Source of the DNA: Chloroflexota bacterium
GTDB lineage: Bacteria > Chloroflexota > Anaerolineae > DTLA01
Direction: 5' to 3'
Length of the DNA: 64,000 nucleotides
NCBI GenBank assembly: GCA_014874485.1
Contig: JADBJK010000024.1
Coordinates: 124,001-188,000 of the forward strand
The stretch's first letter is position 1. Each line of letters begins with the position of its first letter. The notes under the pieces are model-generated. The model did not search any database and had not been told where the DNA came from. It was given only the letters and a program-made list of their open reading frames with translations. The translations under genes were made by a program, and so were the position numbers. Shown piece after piece: positions 26,073 to 34,494 of the stretch.

Positions 26073-27362
26073 CTACTTCTTACCGTTATTGGGCACGATG
26101 GCGTTGGCGACCAACTCGGCCATGCCCATGACACGCACGTTCAGGCCGTAGTGCTCGTTGATCTCGCCCAACTGGTGTCGGCAGTTGTCGCACGAGGCGA
26201 CCACCGCCTCGGCACCGGTCGCGCGGATTTGGTCCGCTTTGGGTTTGCCTGCCTCCAGGCGGATGTCCTGCCATTCGGGGATGGCCACCAGGCCGCCCCC
26301 GCCGCCGCAACAGTAGTTGCGCTCGCGGTTCGGCGTCATCTCCCGGAAGTCCTCCACGCAGGCCGCCAGGATGCGCCGCGGCTCGTCAAACAGGCCGCTG
26401 TTGCGCCCCAGGTTGCACGAATCGTGGTAGGTAACCGAGAAGGGGTTGCGCGACTTATCCACCTGGATGCGCCCCGTCTGGATGTACTCGTCCATCACTT
26501 CCAGGATGCTGCGCACGCGGAAGTTCCACGGCTGATCCTTGAACCACTTGGGCGCTTCCCACCGCGACACGGCGTAGGCGTGGCCGCACTCGGTGATGAT
26601 GATTTCCTGAACCTTCAGCCGTTCGGCTTCGCGGATGATGCGTTCGGTGATGCGCTTGGAGCGCACCGGATCGTTCAGGAAGATGCCGTAGTTGGCAGCC
26701 TCAAACATGCTCAGCGTCCAGGACTCGCCCGCGTGGTAGAAAATCTCGGCCGCGGGCATGATGGTGTGCGCACCCGAAAGCGGCACGTACAGGAAGCGCG
26801 CCCCTTCCACCCCAACGGGAATCCGCGCCTCGGGGTCGCCCACTTTCTTCTGCAACTCCGCTTCCAGTTCCTTGATCTGCTCCAGGTAAAAGTCCTTGAA
26901 GAACTCCAGGTTCTCCTCGCGCGCGATGGCCGCATCCGCGAGTTGCACCAGGATTTCCGGAGCCTTGCCGACGGCGGTGAGGACTCCCCGCGCCGTCGCA
27001 AGGACCAGCGGCGTGTCCACGCCCAGCGGGCAGTTCACCACGCACCGCTGGCACATGGAGCAGTTGCGGAAGGCGGCTTCCACCCACTTGTCCAGGTCTT
27101 CCTCGGTCAGTTCCTTCGCCCCGGTCCACCACGGGAAGATGCGGCGCAGCCAGTCGTGCTCGCCCTTGACCACACGGCGGACCTGCTCGGCCTTGGCCAC
27201 CGGGCTGATGTTGGGATCGCGCGTCGCCACGAAGTAGTGGCACTGATCCACGCACAGCCCACAGTGCACGCACAGATTAGAGGCCGCCACGGCCAGGGTG
27301 CGGCTGAATCGCTTCTCCAGTTCTTCCTTCGCCTGTTCAACGACAGTCTTCTGCTCTTCCAT
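26073..27362 (-). CDS. DsrK/HdrD-like Fe-S protein with CCG domain
   Basis: 429 residues, cytoplasmic. Two 4Fe-4S motifs lie near the N-terminus: C31-V-H-C34-G-L-C37-V-D-Q-C41 and C101-S-M-C104-Q-R-C107-V-V-N-C111-P. The C-terminal half holds one full CCG motif (YHDSCNLGR, then NYCCGGGG, then SCDNCRHQ), which binds the noncubane 4Fe-4S cluster used to cleave disulfides in HdrB/HdrD and DsrK. A single complete CCG motif and adjacent NarI-like membrane subunit match the DsrK/HmeD arrangement. Starts 4 bases after the dsrM-like stop. Expected role: thiol-disulfide or sulfur-carrier trisulfide redox chemistry coupled to membrane quinone. The disulfide substrate is unknown. Confidence 0.88.
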   Translation of the reverse strand: MEEQKTVVEQAKEELEKRFSRTLAVAASNLCVHCGLCVDQCHYFVATRDPNISPVAKAEQVRRVVKGEHDWLRRIFPWWTGAKELTEEDLDKWVEAAFRNCSMCQRCVVNCPLGVDTPLVLATARGVLTAVGKAPEILVQLADAAIAREENLEFFKDFYLEQIKELEAELQKKVGDPEARIPVGVEGARFLYVPLSGAHTIMPAAEIFYHAGESWTLSMFEAANYGIFLNDPVRSKRITERIIREAERLKVQEIIITECGHAYAVSRWEAPKWFKDQPWNFRVRSILEVMDEYIQTGRIQVDKSRNPFSVTYHDSCNLGRNSGLFDEPRRILAACVEDFREMTPNRERNYCCGGGGGLVAIPEWQDIRLEAGKPKADQIRATGAEAVVASCDNCRHQLGEINEHYGLNVRVMGMAELVANAIVPNNGKK

Positions 27363-27365
27363 GGG

Positions 27366-28013
27366 TTACGCCCTCTTCCCTGCAATGATGCCGCGTCGCC
27401 CGTAGCGCAGGCCGAAGAACACGCGCGCGAAGAACCAGTACACGTAGTGAGAAATCTTGCTGAACGGCACGTAGAACAGGAAGGCCGCCGTGATGAGGAA
27501 GTAGGCGATCATCCAGCCCCTGGCTTCCGTAATCAGCGCCATCGCCGTGAAGAAGAAGAACACCTCCACCGCAGCGAGCGAGAAGTAGTCGTCCGGCGTG
27601 CTCACGACCCGCAGTTCGGGAGCGATGATGCGCCGCGCCAGTTTGATGGCGCCCACGATGAACCCACCGATGACAAGCGCCGCCATGGTCAGGCTCACGG
27701 GCCGGGTCATGATGGCAGGCCAGAACGGGATGGTGAACGTGCCCAGGATCGCAGCGCCGGCCCCCAGGTGGTACAGCGCGAACTCCACCCACCGCCCCAG
27801 GTGTTGCGTCGTGCTGCTCATGGACCAGGGGAAGAACAGCCAGGCGAAGGAGTACACCACGCCCAGTTCCTCGCTCCCCCGCCGAGGCCCCATCTCCCTC
27901 GGCCAGGGCAGTTTCATCAACTGGTACACCTTCAGCGCGTACAGCAGCGCGAACACCGAAAGGGCGATGATCTGCAAGTCAAACTTCACGAACTCAAGAA
28001 ACCGGTCCTCCAT
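27366..28013 (-). CDS. DsrM/HdrE-like (NarI-fold) membrane cytochrome subunit
   Basis: 215 residues with five or six hydrophobic helices. Histidines placed within or next to helices (TTQHLGRWVEFALYHLGAGAA and SKISHYVYWFF) are candidate heme b ligands, as in NarI, DsrM and HdrE. The family passes electrons between menaquinone and the Fe-S partner. It lies between tusA (12-base gap) and the dsrK-like gene (3-base gap), and this pairing is the basis of the call, because sequence conservation in the family is low. Confidence 0.8.
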   Translation of the reverse strand: MEDRFLEFVKFDLQIIALSVFALLYALKVYQLMKLPWPREMGPRRGSEELGVVYSFAWLFFPWSMSSTTQHLGRWVEFALYHLGAGAAILGTFTIPFWPAIMTRPVSLTMAALVIGGFIVGAIKLARRIIAPELRVVSTPDDYFSLAAVEVFFFFTAMALITEARGWMIAYFLITAAFLFYVPFSKISHYVYWFFARVFFGLRYGRRGIIAGKRA

Positions 28014-28025
28014 GTACGCCCCTCG

Positions 28026-28268
28026 CTACTTGAGCCGCTTGACCCAGAAACGGATGACCTTCCCTTCTTTCTCCACCTTGAGCATCTCGTTGCCGGTGCT
28101 CTTGGCCCAGGCGGGGATGTCCGCCATGACGCCGGGATCCGTCGCCGTGGCCTCAATGACACCGCCCACGGGCACGTTCTTGATGGCCTGGCTGATTTTG
28201 ACCACGGGCAGCGGGCACATCAGCCCCTGCAGATTCAGTTCCAAATCGGCCTTGATCGTTTCAGACAT
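28026..28268 (-). CDS. tusA: TusA-family sulfur carrier protein
   Basis: 80 residues from ATG 28268 (AAGGAGACACTCC upstream). The sulfur-relay CPxP motif is C18-P-L-P in LNLQGLMCPLPVVKISQAI; Cys18 would carry a persulfide. VGGVIEATATDPGVMADIPAWAKSTGNE is the second conserved block. TusA relays sulfur to DsrE-type proteins or to cofactor and tRNA thiolation. Here the next upstream gene is dsrE2, 25 bases away, and the next downstream genes are the DsrMK-like pair. Confidence 0.93.
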   Translation of the reverse strand: MSETIKADLELNLQGLMCPLPVVKISQAIKNVPVGGVIEATATDPGVMADIPAWAKSTGNEMLKVEKEGKVIRFWVKRLK

Positions 28269-28293
28269 TGGAGTGTCTCCTTCCTTGTGAGAT

Positions 28294-28773
28294 TTAGATA
28301 AACAGGTTGATCTGTGAATCGCCAGCCTCGCCGATGAACGCCGCGACCCCCACGACATCTGCGACTTCGTCAATGAGATCTTCGCGCGAAATCTCCATGA
28401 CATCCATGCTCATCTGGCAGGCCAGCAGTTTGACGCCCAGGTCAATGGCGGTCTGGCGCAACTGAGCAAGCGGGGTTACGCCCTTGTCGCTCATCATCTT
28501 CTTGAACATCCAGCGCCCGATGCCGCCGAAGTTGAAGCGCGACGGGCCGATGCGGTCAATGCCGCCGCGGTTCATAATGCCCAGCATCTTGCCGAAGAAC
28601 CCCTTGCCGGTGCGGTTGCCCTTCTGGATGGCCTTGAGGCCCCAGAAGGTGAAGAACATCGTGGTCTCGTAGCCCATGGCCGCCGCGCCGGTGGCGATGA
28701 TGAACGCCGCCATCACCTTGTCCATGTCGCCGCTGAAGACAACCATTGACGCCTTCTTCTTTTCCTCGCTCAT
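28294..28773 (-). CDS. DsrE2-like sulfurtransferase
   Basis: 159 residues, DsrE/DsrF/YchN superfamily in the DsrE2/peroxiredoxin-like branch (DUF1641-type neighbours absent). MVVFSGDMDKVMAAFIIATGAAAMGYETTMFFTFWGL is the N-terminal Rossmann-like half. GVKLLACQMSMDVM contains the conserved Cys119, which takes up persulfide sulfur. The internal amphipathic helix region (FFTFWGLKAI, RWMFKKMM) may contact the membrane. Good ribosome-binding site GGAGGAGG. DsrE2 and TusA are known partners in sulfur oxidisers. Confidence 0.88.
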   Translation of the reverse strand: MSEEKKKASMVVFSGDMDKVMAAFIIATGAAAMGYETTMFFTFWGLKAIQKGNRTGKGFFGKMLGIMNRGGIDRIGPSRFNFGGIGRWMFKKMMSDKGVTPLAQLRQTAIDLGVKLLACQMSMDVMEISREDLIDEVADVVGVAAFIGEAGDSQINLFI

Positions 28774-28805
28774 TGGAATCCTCCTCCTGTTGTGAATTGT
28801 GTGGA

Positions 28806-29561
28806 CTAAACCCGGGTCATTTCCGCTATGCGCTCCAAGCGGCCCAGCAGCGCGAGCCGCTCATCGCCGATTTCGGCCAGCGTAACCGACATTCGCTGAA
28901 CCAGGCGGGCCACCCGCGAGACCTCCGAGGGGCCCAGTGCCCGCACGGCGGCCCGACGCGCCATGAGGTCCTCCGCATCCAGGCCCAGTGCTGCGGCCAG
29001 GGGGCGCACGTCTGGGATTCCGCCCTCGCCCGCGCCGTTCGCCTCGGCGAACTGGCAGGCCGAGAAGACCGCCACGGGACTCCCGCCCGCTCGCACCAGA
29101 ACGCTGACGCAGCGCAGGCCGGCATGGCATGGCCGCACCACGGGTGAGGAAGCACCGGCACCCGCCCGCCAGGTCTCCGCGCAGCGTCTGCGCCCTTCCG
29201 CGGTGGATAGAACGGCATCGCAAAACGCGCACGGGTGGCTGGCGCGCGTTAGGGGATTGCCGGCAAGGTCGGTGGTTACCGCTGCGATGTCCAGGGCTTC
29301 CGCGAAGACATCCTGCACATTCTGGACACACCGAAGAGGCAGGGGCACGGATTCAGCGGGGGCGGGAGCGGCCGTTTCATCCGCCAGCGCGAGGGCGTCG
29401 CGCTGGGCTTCCAGCCACTCCTCAATTTCGCGGCGGGAGAACCGCCACTGGCCGCCCACCTTGAACCCGGGCAGGCGGCCCTGTTCCAGCATGCGGTAGA
29501 TGGTGATGCGATCCACCTTGAGGAGATTCTGAAGTTCGCGCGTTGTCAGCAGTTCGCTCAC
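28806..29561 (-). CDS. Excisionase-type HTH regulator with PocR sensory domain
   Basis: 251 residues from GTG 29561. N-terminal MerR/excisionase-like winged helix (LLTTRELQNLLKVDRITIYRMLEQGRLPGFKVGGQWRFSRREIEEWL, about residues 5-52) fused to a PocR domain (about 80-190). The PocR part shows SHPCAFCDAVLSTAEGRRRC...PCHAGLRCVSVLV: four Cys and a His spaced as in PocR-type sensors that bind a small molecule or metal/Fe-S. Such proteins often control neighbouring metabolic genes. It is the first gene of the sulfur operon, ending 32 bases before dsrE2, so it probably senses a sulfur or redox signal and regulates its own operon. Confidence 0.85.
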   Translation of the reverse strand: MSELLTTRELQNLLKVDRITIYRMLEQGRLPGFKVGGQWRFSRREIEEWLEAQRDALALADETAAPAPAESVPLPLRCVQNVQDVFAEALDIAAVTTDLAGNPLTRASHPCAFCDAVLSTAEGRRRCAETWRAGAGASSPVVRPCHAGLRCVSVLVRAGGSPVAVFSACQFAEANGAGEGGIPDVRPLAAALGLDAEDLMARRAAVRALGPSEVSRVARLVQRMSVTLAEIGDERLALLGRLERIAEMTRV

Positions 29562-29608
29562 AGTCAGCCCTGACCCGATTCCGGTATGCTCGTTCGCCCA
29601 GCGTGTGC

Positions 29609-29637
29609 ATTCTAGCACAAAGGCGCAGGGTTGTCAA
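29609..29637 (-). promoter_or_regulatory. Promoter of the PocR-DsrE2-TusA-DsrMK operon
   Basis: Minus-strand TTGACA (29637-29632), 17-base spacer, TAGAAT (29614-29609). The leader is about 41 bases. The sequence GGTCAGGGCTGAC lies just upstream of the start codon (29574-29562), and a similar CAGGGCTGACCC occurs at 29687-29698 beyond the promoter. The two may be half of an operator pair. The region upstream of the -35 is AT-rich, unlike its surroundings. Confidence 0.75.
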
Positions 29638-29700
29638 ATTGGAGATATTGCAAATTATAACAAATTATCACAAAGAGCGATCGGGCCAGGGCTGACCCGT

Positions 29701-30867
29701 TTACCGCTGGTGAATCTCGCTCTGCACCTCCAGTCCCCGCAGACGTGCCTCGGCCACGATTGCGTCGCCGGGAGCCGCGCGCTCCACGGGAATCGCGCCC
29801 CTCGGGACGACACCCCGCGCCGCGAGAATGGCCATGATGGACGCGTGCCAGCCTGTCAGGCGCTCCATCGCCCGGAACCCCGTCGTTTCGTCATACCGAT
29901 CTACCAGGGACACGACGGCCTCGGCAGGCGAACCTGCCTTGATGCCCTTGCACCGCACGTAGATAATGCAGATGTCCCTGGCTTCAGGGTCTGTGATCTT
30001 TGGCTCCAGCAGCGCATGGAAAACCTCGCGCGGAACCACCGTAACCTCGCCCACGCGAATCGGCTCCAAGTCCAGCAGGCCCAGTTGGGCGTAGGCCTGC
30101 ATCAGTGCCCAGTGGCCCGGATACCGCAGCGTCTTGTTCTCCAACGTCCGCAGTTTGCCCTCAAATGTCCAGGCCATTGTGGAAAGCCCGCCCGTCGTAA
30201 CCGCTGCCTCCAGCGTGCCCACGCCGGGAATGTCAAGTTCCTCCACCTCGGACAGGCCGGGCACTTCCGCCACATGCCCATTGCGCAGAAAGTGCGCGTT
30301 GCCAGCGTATTCGTTCGTAAGCCCCCCGATGTTGAACGTCAGCACGTAGTTCCAGGGTGGCACGGGGTGCAGCGGCAAGCCGCCGTCGTAGATGTACAAA
30401 TCCTGCGGCTCATCCAAGAGCGACATGGCATACACGCCCAGCGACACGTTCAGCCCAGGCCCCATCCCGCAGTCCGGGACGATGGACACCCCGGCGCGTC
30501 GCGCGTCCTCGTCCAGCGCCAACTGGGACAGGGTAACCCCCGTGTTCCCCCCAAGGTCGCACAGGTGAAACCCCTCCCGAATCGCCAGGCGGGTCAGGCC
30601 CAGGTTGTAGCGGTACGGCACGGCGCTTACGGCGGCGTCCACCCCCGACACGACGCGACCAAGCCGCTCTGGCTGCGCCACGTCGCCCTGAACGCCCACC
30701 GCCACGTCCCTGCCGACCAGCCGGTTCACCCGGTTCGCGCCCGCATCGGCTGCCTCCGCGCACGCATCCACCAGCAACACCTGCCCGGCGTCGCCGAACC
30801 GCGCCAAGTCGTAGGCGGCGGCCACGCCCTGGCGCCCAGCCCCCAACACCGCGTACCGAAACGCCAT
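29701..30867 (-). CDS. Saccharopine dehydrogenase-family protein, lysine 6-dehydrogenase-like
   Basis: 388 residues from ATG 30867 (GAGGAGGTGCAGG upstream). N-terminal Rossmann motif YAVLGAGRQGVAAAYDL (about 4-20), then HLCDLGGN, VSIVPDCGMGPGLN, and GGLPLHPVPPWNY, in the order seen in Geobacillus lysine 6-dehydrogenase. That enzyme makes 1-piperideine-6-carboxylate from lysine with NAD. The C-terminal half (TTGGLSTMAWTFEGKLRTLENKTLRYPGH) matches the same family. Saccharopine reductase remains possible. It stands alone, with repeats upstream and the sulfur operon downstream. Confidence 0.82.
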   Translation of the reverse strand: MAFRYAVLGAGRQGVAAAYDLARFGDAGQVLLVDACAEAADAGANRVNRLVGRDVAVGVQGDVAQPERLGRVVSGVDAAVSAVPYRYNLGLTRLAIREGFHLCDLGGNTGVTLSQLALDEDARRAGVSIVPDCGMGPGLNVSLGVYAMSLLDEPQDLYIYDGGLPLHPVPPWNYVLTFNIGGLTNEYAGNAHFLRNGHVAEVPGLSEVEELDIPGVGTLEAAVTTGGLSTMAWTFEGKLRTLENKTLRYPGHWALMQAYAQLGLLDLEPIRVGEVTVVPREVFHALLEPKITDPEARDICIIYVRCKGIKAGSPAEAVVSLVDRYDETTGFRAMERLTGWHASIMAILAARGVVPRGAIPVERAAPGDAIVAEARLRGLEVQSEIHQR

Positions 30868-30896
30868 CCTGCACCTCCTCGGTAAGATTTGCGCAC

Positions 30897-30926
30897 GAGA
30901 TACCACAACAATCCCCCATTTGTCAA
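30897..30926 (-). promoter_or_regulatory. Possible promoter of the lysine-dehydrogenase-like gene
   Basis: Minus-strand TTGACA (30926-30921), 18-base spacer, TATCTC (30902-30897). The -10 is poor, so confidence is low. Confidence 0.35.
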
Positions 30927-31035
30927 CAAGCCCCGCCACCTGCCATGGCGAGCGAAGCATCCCGCCGCGCTTGCGCCCGCAACCGGCATACGCTACAATG
31001 TCCCCTGGTACTTGACCACAGAGGAAAATTGTCTG

Positions 31036-31233
31036 TTGTCATTGCGAGCGAAGCGAAGCAATCTCGTTTGGCGGGATTCTTCGCGGCTTCGCCGCTCAGA
31101 ATGACAGTTCGCGGTGTCATTGCGAGCGAAGCGAAGCATCTCGGTTGACGAGATTCTTCGGCGCTTCGCGCCTCAGTAGGGACAATTCATGAATTGTCCC
31201 TACGGGCTTCGGGCGCTCCGCGCCCTCGCAATG
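31036..31233. repeat. Dispersed palindromic repeat, two adjoining units
   Basis: Two units each beginning GTCATTGCGAGCGAAGCGAAGC. The second (from about 31117) is essentially the reverse complement of the 14478-14600 element and holds the same perfect 28-bp palindrome at 31176-31203. The 466-base gap between the lysine-dehydrogenase-like gene and the next gene holds only this repeat and short flanks. Confidence 0.8.
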
Positions 31234-31333
31234 ACGCACCTTCAAGGTGGCAGAATAGCAGTGCGACGCAGGCGCTCTGCGCGCCGTCTGAATCGGGCAG
31301 CCGACCCGACCATCCTCGGCTAGGGAGAGAACC

Positions 31334-33484
31334 ATGTACCGCGACAACCGAAAAATGGGCCTGGACGTGAATCGCCCCATCAATCCGGTTACAGGGGACC
31401 TCTCGCCAACGGTCTCCGACTCGCGCCTGCCCGCGTGGGTCGGAGCCAAGTGGGTGCGCGTGAACTTCATCCTCGGCCCCTGGTCATCCCCGACCGACTC
31501 CACAAAGTACGCCGGGCGCACCTGGCTGGAGACCTACGACCACATCGTGGACCGTTACCTCGCCCAGGGCCTGCGCATCTATGCCCTCATCGGCGCGGAA
31601 GCGGTGCGCAACCCCGCCGCCGACGCCAATGCTTTCCGCAGCGCCGCGCCCAGCAGCGCCGCCGAATCCTGGCTGGACGAGTACGTTACCAACTTCGGCC
31701 TCATCGCCGAGCATTTCCGAGGCCGCATCTACGTCTACGAGTCCTTCAACGAGCCCAACGACTGGCACCGAGTGCCCGGCGGGCCTGCCTGGACCCAGGC
31801 GTGGATTCACCCCTACTGGTTCGCCCGCATGCTGCAGGAAATCTACGACGAGGTCAAGGTGCGCCGTGGTCTTGACGTTACGCTGGTGTCCGGCCCCCTC
31901 CTCACCCACGACGCCGACACGGGCGCTCAGTACCTGGCCGACACCTACACCCAGGGCATCAACGCCTTGCAGTGGGAACTCCTACGCCTCAATCACGGCC
32001 GCTACCCGCTGGACGGCATCGGGTTCCATCTTTATGTCAAGCAAGATTGCCAGGCAACGCCCGATTCCATCCGCGCGTCCGTGGCCACGCGCGTGCAAAC
32101 CCTGTGGGACACGGCCTTCGCCTTTGAGGGCGAGGTGCTGGAGGAGAAGGGCCTGTACATCTCCGAAATGGGATGGCAGTCGCTCTCCTGCGGCCAGGAG
32201 TTCCAGGCGGCCAGCCTTCGCGCCGCGTACGAAACCCTGATTCCCGACTGGCGAGTCCGGGCCGCCATCTGGTTCTGCCTCCAGGACTTCGGCCCGGATA
32301 ACACCTGGGGCCTCTACAACGCCGGCGACCTCAACACGGAAAACCGGAAGAAGGCATACGACGCGTACAAAGACCTCGCCTCCAGCAAAGCGCCGCAGGT
32401 CCTCACGTTTGAGATTCCGTCGGTGCAGCAGGTTCTGGCGGCCCAGGGCGTCCCACAGTCCGAACTGCCATCCCTCCTGTCGCTGGTGCAGGAGCAGATC
32501 GGCCCGCCTGACCAACTCGTGCCGGGCAAGTACCAGATCACCTTCAAGCCGCCGCTCAAGTACACGAATCAGCAGATCATCAACGCGTTCTGGAAGGCGG
32601 GCAACAAATCGTGGACCCTGCTCATCAAGGCGGGGCTGAACCTCAACGACCTCGTTGCAGACCGCGATGGCCCGTACACCGGCCCGGCCATAGACAAACT
32701 GCCCAACCTGACCGACGCGGAGAAACGTCTGGTCAAGGCGGCGCTCCCAACCGAACCCACCCCCGCCGAACTGGAACTGTGGGGCAAGGGGATGTACATC
32801 TGGCAGGTGGATCAATGCGACGGCGGCGACACCGAGCGCATCGTGAACCGCGCTCTGGACGTGGGGCTGGACTTCGTGCTCATCAAGATCGCCGATGGCA
32901 CCAACCCGTACAACGGCGACATCACCGCCCTGGTCAACCGCCTGCGCGAGGTGGGGGTCGCCGTGTGGGGCTGGCAGTACACCTACGGCGACAAGCCCGA
33001 GGACGAGGCCCGGTACGCTGCCCAGCGGCTGCAGAAATTCGGCCTGGCCGGGTTCGTCATAGATGCGGAGACGGAATACGAGGGCAAGCCCGACCGCGCC
33101 ACCCGCTACGCGCGCACCCTGCGGGGGCTGTTGCCCGGGGTCCCCATCGCCCTGAGTTCCTTCTACTGGCCGGAAATGCATCCCACCTTCCCGTGGCGCG
33201 AGTTTCTCGTCCACTGCGACCTGAACATGCCCCAGGTGTACTGGTACAAGAAGGACCCCGTGGAGGCGCTCCGCATCAGCCTGACGCAGCACATTCGCTT
33301 CGGGCGGCCGCTGCTGCCCGTGGGCGCGTGCTACGAGATGGTGCCGGGCAAGCGCCCCACCCAGCAGGACCTGTCGCGCTTCCTAGCCGAGGTGGAGACT
33401 CGCGGCCTGCTGGGGGCGTGCTTCTGGTCCTGGCAGCACACGGACGAGGATCAGTGGGAAGCCATCAAAGACTATCCCTGGTAG
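31334..33484 (+). CDS. Large protein with two TIM-barrel-like halves (clan GH-A-like plus second barrel)
   Basis: 716 residues, GGGAGAGAACC before the ATG. The N-terminal half (about 1-350) looks like a clan GH-A glycosidase: the acid/base Glu sits in YESFNEPND (about residue 140) and the nucleophile in LYISEMGW (about residue 278). Residues about 355-470 are a linker domain. From GMYIWQVDQCDGGD (about 490) a second domain follows with VGLDFVLIKIADG, VWGWQYTYGD, FVIDAETEYEG and FWSWQHTDEDQW, like GH25/DUF1906-type barrels. No signal peptide or membrane helix is visible, odd for a glycosidase. It may be cytoplasmic, leave by lysis, or use a non-classical route. The crp-like gene follows after 7 bases. 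Confidence 0.7.
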   Translation: MYRDNRKMGLDVNRPINPVTGDLSPTVSDSRLPAWVGAKWVRVNFILGPWSSPTDSTKYAGRTWLETYDHIVDRYLAQGLRIYALIGAEAVRNPAADANAFRSAAPSSAAESWLDEYVTNFGLIAEHFRGRIYVYESFNEPNDWHRVPGGPAWTQAWIHPYWFARMLQEIYDEVKVRRGLDVTLVSGPLLTHDADTGAQYLADTYTQGINALQWELLRLNHGRYPLDGIGFHLYVKQDCQATPDSIRASVATRVQTLWDTAFAFEGEVLEEKGLYISEMGWQSLSCGQEFQAASLRAAYETLIPDWRVRAAIWFCLQDFGPDNTWGLYNAGDLNTENRKKAYDAYKDLASSKAPQVLTFEIPSVQQVLAAQGVPQSELPSLLSLVQEQIGPPDQLVPGKYQITFKPPLKYTNQQIINAFWKAGNKSWTLLIKAGLNLNDLVADRDGPYTGPAIDKLPNLTDAEKRLVKAALPTEPTPAELELWGKGMYIWQVDQCDGGDTERIVNRALDVGLDFVLIKIADGTNPYNGDITALVNRLREVGVAVWGWQYTYGDKPEDEARYAAQRLQKFGLAGFVIDAETEYEGKPDRATRYARTLRGLLPGVPIALSSFYWPEMHPTFPWREFLVHCDLNMPQVYWYKKDPVEALRISLTQHIRFGRPLLPVGACYEMVPGKRPTQQDLSRFLAEVETRGLLGACFWSWQHTDEDQWEAIKDYPW

Positions 33485-33491
33485 CGGAAAC

Positions 33492-34157
33492 GTGAAGGCG
33501 AACTTGACCATCACCGAACTGCTGAGCAATCACCCGTTCTTCCGGGGCATGGATCGCGCCACGCTGGAGCAAATCGCGTGCTATTTCCGCGCGCGGACGT
33601 ACCACCGCGGCGAGATCATCCTGCTGGAGGGCGACTGCGACTGTGGCGTGTACTTCGTCCAGCGGGGCGTCGTGAAGATTTTGCGCTCGTCCGAGGACGG
33701 GCGCACGCAGACGCTGACGTTGGTCGGGCCGGGGCACTCGTTCAACGAGGTGCCGGCCGTGGATGGCGGCCCGAACCCCGCCTCGGCAGAAGCCATGACG
33801 GAATGCACCGTGTACTCGGTCTCCCGCGCGGATTTCTCCCGCCTCCTGGACCGCTACCCGCAGATCAGCAGGGCGATGCTCGTTGTGTTCGCGGCGCGCC
33901 TGCGCCAGTTGGTGGAACTGGCCTCCGACCTGACGCTGCGCACCGTGCCCCAGCGACTCGCCAAGTTGTTGCTGGAGCAAGCCCACATCGCCGGCCAGTT
34001 GACCCAGCACGAAATGGCCGAGCGGCTTGGCACCGTGCGGGAGGTCATCGGGCGGTCGCTGCGCGCGCTTGCGGACGAAGGGCTGCTCCGCGTGGAGGGA
34101 CACCGCATCGTCATCACCGACCCGGAGGGCCTCAGGAGGAAAGCCGGCCTGGAGTGA
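33492..34157 (+). CDS. Crp/Fnr-family transcriptional regulator
   Basis: 221 residues from GTG 33492. Cyclic-nucleotide-binding-type domain (residues about 10-125: YHRGEIILLEGDCDCGVYFVQRGVVKI...GPGHSFNEV) joined by a long helix to a winged helix (about 150-215: LTQHEMAERLGTVREVIGRSLRALADEGLLRVEGHRIVI). The N-terminal Cys cluster of Fnr is absent, so a 4Fe-4S oxygen sensor is unlikely. The paired Cys in DCDCG could bind metal. Follows the double-barrel gene by 7 bases, so coexpression is likely. Confidence 0.9.
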   Translation: MKANLTITELLSNHPFFRGMDRATLEQIACYFRARTYHRGEIILLEGDCDCGVYFVQRGVVKILRSSEDGRTQTLTLVGPGHSFNEVPAVDGGPNPASAEAMTECTVYSVSRADFSRLLDRYPQISRAMLVVFAARLRQLVELASDLTLRTVPQRLAKLLLEQAHIAGQLTQHEMAERLGTVREVIGRSLRALADEGLLRVEGHRIVITDPEGLRRKAGLE

Positions 34158-34236
34158 GACCTAAATCACATACGCCCTGCTCCTTCCGTGCTATAGTGAT
34201 GCTAGAAGAAGCACACGCGCATGGAAGGAGAGCGAC

Positions 34237-34494
34237 ATGTTGAACAAATTCTGCCCAGGCAGCATGGGATTGAAGCAACCCACGCCGGAAGAAATCACGT
34301 GCGCAGGATGCGGGCGCGTTCTTGAAATCTGGAGCGACGAGATGAAGGTGCGGTGTCGCGCCTGTGGGACGGTTACCACCCGCGACCTTCCGCCGTCGTG
34401 CGTGGAGTGGTGCCCCGCGGCGCTGGAGTGCGTGGGGCCTGAACTCTATGCTAAGGTTACGGGCAAACAGCCCACCCTGAAGAAAGCATCGTGA
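34237..34494 (+). CDS. Small cysteine-rich (zinc-ribbon-like) protein
   Basis: 85 residues with a strong AAGGAGAGCGAC ribosome-binding site. Cys pairs in ITCAGCGRVLEIWSDEMKVRCRACG form a Cys4 zinc ribbon (about 22-43). Three further cysteines follow (SCVEWCPAALEC), then a Lys-rich end. The last ATGA-like overlap is with the ferredoxin gene (GTGA, 34491-34494). Function unknown; pairing with a ferredoxin and the Crp-family regulator upstream suggests a redox role. Confidence 0.75.
   Translation: MLNKFCPGSMGLKQPTPEEITCAGCGRVLEIWSDEMKVRCRACGTVTTRDLPPSCVEWCPAALECVGPELYAKVTGKQPTLKKAS

Noticed and set aside
25914-28301. Very long plus-strand frame antisense to the Dsr-like operon
   Set aside because: Rich in His, Arg and Gln and lacking any fold; typical of antisense frames in high-GC DNA. 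The minus-strand genes have family motifs.
26073-28773. Complete Dsr sulfite reduction pathway
   Set aside because: dsrAB, dsrC, dsrN and dsrL are absent; only DsrE2, TusA and a DsrMK-like pair are present.
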